From positions 1-5,073 of the forward strand of contig URCJ01000072.1 in assembly GCA_900546285.1 (NCBI GenBank): a stretch of 5,073 nt of DNA. Reading direction: 5' to 3'. A program made the position numbers and the translations under genes. Numbering within the stretch: position 1 is the first letter of the stretch; each line of letters opens with the position of its first letter. The stretch is from an uncultured Solobacterium sp. GTDB taxonomy: Bacteria; Bacillota_I; Bacilli_A; Erysipelotrichales; Erysipelotrichaceae. A model generated the notes under the pieces. It worked only from the letters and a program-made list of their open reading frames with translations, made no database searches and was not told the DNA's origin. Positions 1-5,073 of this stretch are shown here, in pieces.

Positions 1-56
1 ATAAAAAGGCTGTCCAGCCTTAAGTTTTAACACTTAGGTTTTTGGACAGCCCCTTT
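1..56 (-). terminator. Rho-independent terminator of the PFOR gene
   Basis: Read on the minus strand, a perfect 9-bp stem GGCTGTCCA / TGGACAGCC (51-43 pairing with 16-8) is followed directly by TTTTTAT (7-1). Inside it a second stem forms, CCTAAGT with ACTTAAGG (one bulged A), closing a loop of about 6 nt, so the whole is a long two-part hairpin. The upper stem is separated from the lower by a small AAAA/C internal loop. It starts 17 nt after the PFOR stop codon, so it is placed to end that transcript. On the plus strand the run after the stem is only CCTTTAATTT, so any termination from the other side should be weaker. Confidence 0.92.
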
Positions 57-67
57 AATTTGATTGA

Positions 68-3000
68 TTAGCACTCTTTAGATAGAGCAACTAGTCTCTT
101 ATAACGCTTTTGAGCATCACTCTTTGTCTTAGCAAATGCAGCTTCAGCAGCCTCTTGACCTCTAATCTTAGGTAATTGGTTGTATCTGTTTTCATTCATT
201 AAGAATGCTTCAAATTCATCCCAATTTGGTTCCTTAGAATCGATTGTTAGAGGTTGTTCCTTACGTGGATCGAATCTGTATAGAGTAGTGTAACCACACT
301 TAACAGCATTAGCTTCAACCTTTTGGTGAGAAGCAAGACCAGATCTAATACCTTGTTCAGCACATGGACAGTAAGCAATAATCAATGATGGACCATCATA
401 GCTTTCAGCTTCTTCAAGAGCCTTTAATAATTGCATTCTGTTAGCACCCATAGATACTGAAGCAACATATACATGACCGTAAGCCATAGCAATTTGGCCT
501 AAGTCTTTCTTAGCTGTAGCCTTACCACCAGCAGCAAACTTAGCAATAGAAGCAGCTTGAGATGACTTAGAAGATTGACCACCAGTATTAGAGTAAACTT
601 CTGTATCTAGAACTAATACGTTAACGTTAACGTTATTAGCAAGTACATGGTCTAGACCTCCATAACCGATATCATATGCCCAACCGTCACCACCAACGAT
701 CCATACAGACTTAGATACTAGATCTCTTTCGAATTCTAATAATTCCTTAACTGCAGGATTTGAGCTAGCCTTAACAGCAGCTACTACTTCATCAACACAT
801 GCTCTTTGAGCATCTCTGTTGTTACCAGCAGCGATATACTTCTTGAAAGCATCACCACAATCAGAATCTAAGTTAGCTTCCATGATGCTTAAAATCTTAG
901 CTTCTTTGTAGTTTTGAGCAATAGCCATACCATAGCCATATTCAGCATTATCTTCAAATAATGAGTTAGCCCAAGCAACACCTTCACCATTGTTATCCTT
1001 AACAAATGGAGTAGATGGAGCACTTGAACAGTAAATCATTGAACAACCAGTAGCATTTGCAACTAGCATATCACGTCCGAATAATTGAGAAACTAACTTA
1101 TAGTAAGGAGCTTCACCACATCCAGGACAAGCACCAGATACTTCAAAGTAAGGCTTTAAGAATTGAGAACCCTTGATTGTATTAGTTGGATAATAAGTTG
1201 TCTTAGGTTCTAGATCCTTGAACATGTAGTCTGCAAGAACTTCGTTTTCAAGCTCTTCATTAACATCAACCATTTCAAGAGCCTTCTTACCACCCTTACC
1301 TGGACATTCTTCAGCACACAAACCACAACCTACACAGTTAGCAGGTGAAACTTGAATTCTGAACTTAAGGTTTTCAACACCCTTGCCCATAGCAGGAATA
1401 GTATCAAATTCTTTTGGTGCATTCTTGATTTCTTCATCAGTTAATAGAACTGGTCTAATAGTAGCATGTGGACATACAAATGCACAGAAACCACATTGGA
1501 TACAGTTTTCGCTGTTCCACTTAGGAACATTAACTGCGATAGTTCTCTTTTCCTTGAATGCAACATTTGATTGTAATGAACCATCAGGTAATCCATACTT
1601 CAAGAAGTTAGAAACTGGTAGATCATAACCATCTAATGCGTTAATTACAGATACATGATTATCAAAGTAAGCATCGCCTGTATTAGCCTTATTAGCATCA
1701 TATGTTAATTCAGCCCAAGCTGGATCAACAGCAACTTCAACAAGACCTGCCTTACCAGCATCGATTGCTCTGTAGTTCATTTCAACTACATCATCACCCT
1801 TCTTAGAGTAAGACTTCTTAGCCATATATTTCATAAGTTCTAGAGCCTTATCATATGGCATGATTTGTTCATTCAATGCGAAGAATGCAGATTGAAGAGT
1901 AGTATTTGTTCTTCTACCCATACCAATTTCAGCACAAATCTTAGTAGCATCAATGATATAGAACTTAGCATGTTTCTTAGCTAAACCTGCGAGCATTCTA
2001 TTTGGTAAGTGCTTAGCAATTTCTTCCTTAGGGAAAGAAGTATTAAGCAAGAAAGTACCACCATCCTTTAATTGCTTAGTCATATCATACTTGAAGCAGT
2101 ATGAATCTAATGAACAAGAAATAAAGTCGGCATTACTAATATAATATGTAGATCTAATAGGAGAAGGACCAAATCTTAAGTGAGATCTAGTAACACCACC
2201 AGCCTTCTTAGAGTCATATTGGAAATATGCTTGTGCATATTGGTCAGTATTATCACCAATAATCTTAATAGATGACTTGTTAGCACCAACAGTACCATCA
2301 CTACCTAAACCGAAGAATAGACAAGATGTATAATCTGCATCTACATGGAAGCTAGGATCAACTGGAAGTGATAAATGAGTAACATCATCTTCAATACCAA
2401 TTGTGAATTCTTCTCTTGGATTATCATGAGCTAATTCATCATATACAGCCTTGATTTGGTTTGGAGCAGTATCTCTACTTGATAAACCATATCTACCACC
2501 AATGATAGTTAAATCTTTGTGTTCTCTTAAAGCATCACAAACATCTAGGAATAGAGGTTCTCTAGCACCAGCTTCGATTGTTCTATCAAGAACAGCAATC
2601 TTCTTAACACTAGCTGGTAATACCTTTTCAAGATATTTAACAGAGAATGGTCTATAAAGATGAACCTTAATTAAACCAACTTTTTCACCCTTAGCACTTA
2701 AAGCATCGATAGTTTCCTTGATTGTTTCAGTAACAGAACCCATAGCGATGATAATTCTATCGGCATCAGGTGCACCATAGTAAGTAAATGGAGCATAAGT
2801 TCTTCCTGTATGCTCAGAAATCTTTTGCATATAATCGTTAACGATATCAGGAATAGCTTCATAATAACCATTAGCAGCTTCTCTAGCTGGGAAGTAAATA
2901 TCATCATTCTCAGCACCACCTCTTGTTACTGGATTTGTATGAGGGTTTAAAGCGTTAGCTTTAAACTTAGCAACTGCATCCATATCAACAAGTGATTTTA

Positions 3001-3571
3001 AGAATTCTTGATCCATTACTTCAACCTTTTGAATTTCATGAGAAGTTCTAAAGCCATCAAAGAAATGAATGAAAGGAAGTGAACCCTTAATAGCAGCCAA
3101 GTGAGCTACACCAGCAAGATCCATACATTCTTGAACAGAATGAGAAGCAAGCATACACATGCCTGTTTGTCTTGCAGAGTAGATATCTTGGTGATCACCA
3201 AAAATAGACAAAGCACGGCCTGCTAAAGATCTAGCACTAGTATGAATAACAGCTGGTAATAATTCACCTGCTAACTTATACATATTAGGAATCATCAACA
3301 AGAAACCTTGTGAAGCAGTAAATGTAGCACCTAAAGTACCACCTTGTAAAGCACCGTGTAAAGCACCTGCAGCACCACCTTCAGATTGCATCTCTACAAC
3401 CTTAACAGTAGAATCAAAAATGTTCTTACGACCTTCTGTTGACCATGTATCGATTACTTCAGCCATTGGAGAAGAAGGTGTAATTGGATAAATACAAGCT
3501 ACTTCAGTAAACGCATACGCGCAATGGGCAGTAGCTGTATTTCCATCCATTGATTGGAATACTTTTCCCAT
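68..3571 (-). CDS. nifJ: Pyruvate:ferredoxin (flavodoxin) oxidoreductase, single-chain homodimeric type
   Basis: This cytosolic enzyme oxidatively decarboxylates pyruvate with CoA to acetyl-CoA and CO2, passing two electrons to ferredoxin; in anaerobes it feeds acetate/butyrate formation and hydrogenase. The 1167-residue chain has the full fused domain order. The N-terminal pyrimidine-binding domain has YPITPSSP with T31, E64 and R114, which match the active-site residues known from Desulfovibrio africanus PFOR. FDGFRTSHE lies at 171-179. The gamma domain has GLGSDGTVGANK from 421, and the EKR motif is at 674-676. Two ferredoxin-type 4Fe-4S motifs follow (C690, C693, C696, C700 and C746, C749, C752, C756). 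The C-terminal TPP domain has GDGW at 961-964 and N995. Proximal-cluster ligands are C815, C818, C843 and C1070. It lacks the extra C-terminal extension of the 1232-residue D. africanus enzyme. The ATG follows AGGAGGA, and the start aligns with the family N-terminus. It is transcribed from its own promoter and closed by a terminator. The symbol is by family (also called por); a dedicated nitrogen-fixation role is not implied. Confidence 0.98.
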   Translation of the reverse strand: MGKVFQSMDGNTATAHCAYAFTEVACIYPITPSSPMAEVIDTWSTEGRKNIFDSTVKVVEMQSEGGAAGALHGALQGGTLGATFTASQGFLLMIPNMYKLAGELLPAVIHTSARSLAGRALSIFGDHQDIYSARQTGMCMLASHSVQECMDLAGVAHLAAIKGSLPFIHFFDGFRTSHEIQKVEVMDQEFLKSLVDMDAVAKFKANALNPHTNPVTRGGAENDDIYFPAREAANGYYEAIPDIVNDYMQKISEHTGRTYAPFTYYGAPDADRIIIAMGSVTETIKETIDALSAKGEKVGLIKVHLYRPFSVKYLEKVLPASVKKIAVLDRTIEAGAREPLFLDVCDALREHKDLTIIGGRYGLSSRDTAPNQIKAVYDELAHDNPREEFTIGIEDDVTHLSLPVDPSFHVDADYTSCLFFGLGSDGTVGANKSSIKIIGDNTDQYAQAYFQYDSKKAGGVTRSHLRFGPSPIRSTYYISNADFISCSLDSYCFKYDMTKQLKDGGTFLLNTSFPKEEIAKHLPNRMLAGLAKKHAKFYIIDATKICAEIGMGRRTNTTLQSAFFALNEQIMPYDKALELMKYMAKKSYSKKGDDVVEMNYRAIDAGKAGLVEVAVDPAWAELTYDANKANTGDAYFDNHVSVINALDGYDLPVSNFLKYGLPDGSLQSNVAFKEKRTIAVNVPKWNSENCIQCGFCAFVCPHATIRPVLLTDEEIKNAPKEFDTIPAMGKGVENLKFRIQVSPANCVGCGLCAEECPGKGGKKALEMVDVNEELENEVLADYMFKDLEPKTTYYPTNTIKGSQFLKPYFEVSGACPGCGEAPYYKLVSQLFGRDMLVANATGCSMIYCSSAPSTPFVKDNNGEGVAWANSLFEDNAEYGYGMAIAQNYKEAKILSIMEANLDSDCGDAFKKYIAAGNNRDAQRACVDEVVAAVKASSNPAVKELLEFERDLVSKSVWIVGGDGWAYDIGYGGLDHVLANNVNVNVLVLDTEVYSNTGGQSSKSSQAASIAKFAAGGKATAKKDLGQIAMAYGHVYVASVSMGANRMQLLKALEEAESYDGPSLIIAYCPCAEQGIRSGLASHQKVEANAVKCGYTTLYRFDPRKEQPLTIDSKEPNWDEFEAFLMNENRYNQLPKIRGQEAAEAAFAKTKSDAQKRYKRLVALSKEC

Positions 3572-3578
3572 ATTAAAA

Positions 3579-3623
3579 AAATCCTCCTAAAGTATCTGTA
3601 TAAATTATACCAAAGAAGGATTT
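3579..3623 (-). promoter_or_regulatory. Possible Shine-Dalgarno-sequestering hairpin in read-through RNA
   Basis: In minus-strand RNA, AAAUCCUUCU (3623-3614) can pair with AGGAGGAUUU (3588-3579) over 10 bp with a single U-G wobble, covering the whole PFOR Shine-Dalgarno. The enclosed segment holds a second inverted repeat, GUAUAA-U-UUAUAC (3610-3598), which overlaps the -10 box. The first arm lies upstream of the predicted start site near 3597, so only RNA arriving from the upstream genes could form the hairpin. The pairing is seen directly; the regulatory role is inference and chance pairing between an AT/purine-rich leader and an SD is possible. Confidence 0.35.
3582..3588 (-). promoter_or_regulatory. 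Shine-Dalgarno of the PFOR gene
   Basis: AGGAGGA on the minus strand lies 10 nt before the ATG at 3571, separated by a T-rich spacer. It is a near-perfect match to the anti-Shine-Dalgarno of 16S rRNA and fixes the PFOR start. The same bases can pair with 3614-3623 (see the separate entry), so its exposure may depend on which promoter made the transcript. Confidence 0.9.
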
Positions 3624-3634
3624 ACTAGTAACAA
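3604..3634 (-). promoter_or_regulatory. Sigma-A type extended -10 promoter for the PFOR gene
   Basis: On the minus strand TGGTATAAT (3612-3604) is a perfect -10 hexamer preceded by the TGn extended -10 element. The best -35 candidate is TTGTTA (3634-3629), 4 of 6 to consensus, but its spacer is 19 nt, longer than ideal; the extended -10 would compensate. Transcription should begin near 3597, giving a leader of about 26 nt before the ATG. The -35 directly abuts the stop codon of the ATP-grasp gene. Position is inferred from sequence only. Confidence 0.75.
3622..3631. repeat. 10-bp perfect palindrome in the PFOR -35 region
   Basis: TTACTAGTAA is a perfect palindrome lying between the ATP-grasp stop codon and the PFOR -10 box and overlapping the end of the candidate -35 hexamer. 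Its position would suit an operator. It is short, AT-rich and could be chance. It does not line up with the Rex consensus known in clostridia (TTGTTAAnnnnTTAACAA), and it lacks a T-run on its downstream side, so it is not a terminator. Confidence 0.3.
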
Positions 3635-4642
3635 TTATTTATTAAATATAGCTTCATCGAAACGTGGCTTCAATCCACACAAGTCAGCATTCAAATGAGG
3701 ATAAGACTGATAAATGTCATATCCAGGTAATTGATTAGCCTCTACTACATCAATACCCTTTTCACCTATTGCCATATCCCAACCTGTATAACCGATTTCA
3801 GGAGTAACCAAAGCCATTTTCTTACATTGTTCAATTACTTCATCATACATTGGAACCTTAAATCCAATAATAGAAGTACCAGTGTCTGGATGAACATCAT
3901 AGATTCTGTTTTCTTTATCCAAAGCAGGTTTTCTAACCACTCCATCACTGTCTACAACAGAGAAGCAACCACCCGCATGGAAATTATCCACATGTCTACC
4001 ACCTGTCCCAATTCTCAAAGCTACAAAAGGAACACTAACCTTACCAAAACGATTAATAGTAACCACTCTTAAAGTATTAATGGCCTCAGGGTAAAGTTTA
4101 TTCATCTCAGTGTTTTGAACTATTCTCTCTTCTAATAAGTTTTGTTTATTAGTAAGCAATTTATCATATAGATCCTTTAAGTCGCATCCATTAGTATCAA
4201 CAAGTTCTACACCTATACCACATAAGCCATCATCAGGCTTCGCAATAAATACAGGATGTTTCTTTACAAAATATAAGAATTCATCATAAGTGGATTCATC
4301 CAACAATAAGAAATCTCTTTTAATAAACTCCTTATATGTATTTAAAAATTCATGTTTATTTTGAAACAAATGAAAATAATCACGATTATTCAATAAACGA
4401 TGATATTTATTATTTACCGTGCGATTAATATAAGTTGCCCTTTGTTTAGAATTTAAATTCTCAAAGAAGAACTGGAAATAATCCATATAACCAGCACCAT
4501 ACTTAATAGAACACCAAATTGTATCAAATAGAATAAGGATATAAGGCTTATGGCATCTTTTAGATATCTTACCTACAACCCTAAACATATTCTTCCAATC
4601 TATTTCAAATAGACGCTCAAAATAATACTTAATACGATTCAT
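3635..4642 (-). CDS. ATP-grasp enzyme, sugar-transfer-associated type (ligase-like, substrate unknown)
   Basis: The 335-residue protein has an N-terminal region (1-110) that is basic and aromatic-rich with no signal peptide or clear membrane segment, then an ATP-grasp fold. Visible motifs are IAKPDDGLCGIG (133-144; K135 and the glycine-rich nucleotide loop), LLEERIVQ (169-176; adenine-site acidic residues), NTLRVVT (189-195; the hallmark of this subgroup), GGCFSVVD (224-231), and GWDMAI with VVEANQLPGYD (287-309). D289, E301 and N303 are the likely Mg-ATP ligands. ATP-grasp enzymes make an acyl-phosphate and join it to an amine or thiol. This subgroup (Pfam ATPgrasp_ST) is often annotated near polysaccharide or sugar-transfer genes and misnamed hexapeptide transferase; its reaction is not established. 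The gene starts 2 nt after the PASTA gene stops, with no strong Shine-Dalgarno of its own, so translation is probably coupled. Its stop lies 63 nt before the PFOR start with no intervening terminator. Alternative starts at M19 or M53 would lose family-like N-terminal sequence and the coupling. Cytosolic location is inferred. Confidence 0.85.
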   Translation of the reverse strand: MNRIKYYFERLFEIDWKNMFRVVGKISKRCHKPYILILFDTIWCSIKYGAGYMDYFQFFFENLNSKQRATYINRTVNNKYHRLLNNRDYFHLFQNKHEFLNTYKEFIKRDFLLLDESTYDEFLYFVKKHPVFIAKPDDGLCGIGVELVDTNGCDLKDLYDKLLTNKQNLLEERIVQNTEMNKLYPEAINTLRVVTINRFGKVSVPFVALRIGTGGRHVDNFHAGGCFSVVDSDGVVRKPALDKENRIYDVHPDTGTSIIGFKVPMYDEVIEQCKKMALVTPEIGYTGWDMAIGEKGIDVVEANQLPGYDIYQSYPHLNADLCGLKPRFDEAIFNK

Positions 4643-4644
4643 AA

Positions 4645-5073
4645 TTACTTACTATCTTTATTAATATATACAACAATAGTACTATTTGAAGCATAGTTGC
4701 CTTTCTTAAGATGTTCGTTGCCATTAACAGTGATTTTACTAATCATGAAAGGAGGATCACCAACAGATTCTACAAAAGAATAATTAGTAAAACCGGCTCC
4801 GCTTAAATAGTTTGAAATCTTACCTTTTGAATCATCAAAAGATTTAGAACCATTTAAATAGAAAGAATTTAAATCATCAATATCTAATAAAGTTTTGGTC
4901 TCAACAGGCTTAGATCCTTTAGAAACAACAACACTAACACTACTTCCCTTATCAACACTTCCGGATGCAGGATTTTGAGAAATAATATTTCCACTTGCTA
5001 CACTATCAGAATATTGTTCAGTTACACTTGGTGTTAAACCATTATTAGAACACCAAGTTCTAAAATCATTTAC
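4645..5073 (-). CDS. PASTA-domain protein, C-terminal fragment (5' end outside the window)
   Basis: An open frame enters from the window edge at 5073 and runs 142 residues to TAA at 4645-4647. Fragment residues 1-53 match a PASTA module: TWCSNNGLTPSVTEQYSDSV, then GNIISQNPASGSVDKGSSVS and a closing VVVSKG. PASTA modules are extracellular domains that bind muropeptides or beta-lactams. After a linker (about 54-73, KPVETKTLLDIDD) a second, divergent PASTA-like unit follows, ending in NSTIVVYINKDSK. No kinase, transpeptidase or membrane segment is visible because the N-terminal part is missing. The likeliest parent is a Stk1/PrkC-type membrane Ser/Thr kinase, whose C-terminal end carries PASTA repeats outside the cell; a PASTA-bearing penicillin-binding protein or a separate PASTA protein is also possible. 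The 2-nt gap to the ATP-grasp gene marks an operon. The PASTA call is firm; the identity of the whole protein is not. Confidence 0.85.
   Translation of the reverse strand, partial: VNDFRTWCSNNGLTPSVTEQYSDSVASGNIISQNPASGSVDKGSSVSVVVSKGSKPVETKTLLDIDDLNSFYLNGSKSFDDSKGKISNYLSGAGFTNYSFVESVGDPPFMISKITVNGNEHLKKGNYASNSTIVVYINKDSK

Noticed and set aside
618..633. Perfect 16-bp palindrome ACGTTAACGTTAACGT
   Set aside because: It is explained by repeated GTT-AAC codons for the conserved Val-Asn-Val-Asn stretch just before the TPP-binding segment of PFOR; chance codon choice suffices.
1383..1628. Plus-strand open frame of 81 codons antisense to PFOR
   Set aside because: It is opposite the ferredoxin-domain coding region, shows low-complexity hydrophobic residues typical of a reverse-frame shadow, and matches no family I know.
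2451..2657. Plus-strand open frame of 68 codons antisense to PFOR
   Set aside because: It is a shadow of the conserved PFOR coding sequence with no start signal of its own.
2698..2919. Minus-strand open frame of 73 codons in another frame of PFOR
   Set aside because: It overlaps the PFOR frame completely; the PFOR frame is intact and conserved there, so this is not a frameshift remnant.
68..3571. Possible nitrogen-fixation role suggested by the nifJ name
   Set aside because: No other nif gene is present in the window, and PFORs of this type are general fermentative enzymes in anaerobic Bacillota.
3629..3634. Rex-type redox operator starting at TTGTTA
   Set aside because: Only one half-site matches. 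The second half (TAACAA at the right spacing) is missing, so a Rex site is not supported.
3731..4072. Plus-strand open frame of 113 codons antisense to the ATP-grasp gene
   Set aside because: It lies wholly inside the well-supported ATP-grasp gene, its product has no recognisable motif, and no convincing ribosome site precedes it.

Overview
The window looks like chromosomal DNA from a low-GC, anaerobic member of the Bacillota. The evidence is AT-rich sequence with the standard code, Shine-Dalgarno/TATAAT signals of the Gram-positive type, a full-length pyruvate:ferredoxin oxidoreductase, and a PASTA-domain protein. A gut Firmicute of the Erysipelotrichia or clostridial type is plausible. That placement is an impression; nothing here fixes the genus.

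All three genes lie on the minus strand, so transcription runs from high to low coordinates. (1) 5073-4645 is the C-terminal 142 residues of a PASTA-repeat protein, cut by the window edge. (2) 4642-3635 is a 335-residue ATP-grasp enzyme of the sugar-transfer-associated type, starting 2 nt after the PASTA gene stops, so the two are almost certainly one operon. (3) 3571-68 is a complete 1167-residue pyruvate:ferredoxin oxidoreductase (PFOR, nifJ/por type) with every catalytic and iron-sulfur ligand I looked for in place. It has its own extended -10 promoter and a strong ribosome binding site in the 63-nt gap. (4) 56-1 holds a strong rho-independent terminator that closes the PFOR transcript.

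The first two genes point to cell-envelope or surface-polymer work: PASTA modules bind muropeptide or peptidoglycan, and this ATP-grasp group is often found with glycan genes. The PFOR is central fermentative metabolism (pyruvate to acetyl-CoA, CO2 and reduced ferredoxin). The two modules appear to be simple neighbours, with no visible functional link.

No clearly new system, mobile element, CRISPR array or RNA gene is visible. The most interesting point is small. In the PFOR leader, a sequence between the -35 and -10 elements can pair over 10 bp with the PFOR Shine-Dalgarno. Transcripts reading through from the ATP-grasp gene could therefore hide the ribosome binding site, while transcripts from the PFOR promoter would lack the blocking arm. 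No terminator separates the two genes, which makes this worth testing. There is no gene-free stretch longer than about 70 bases.
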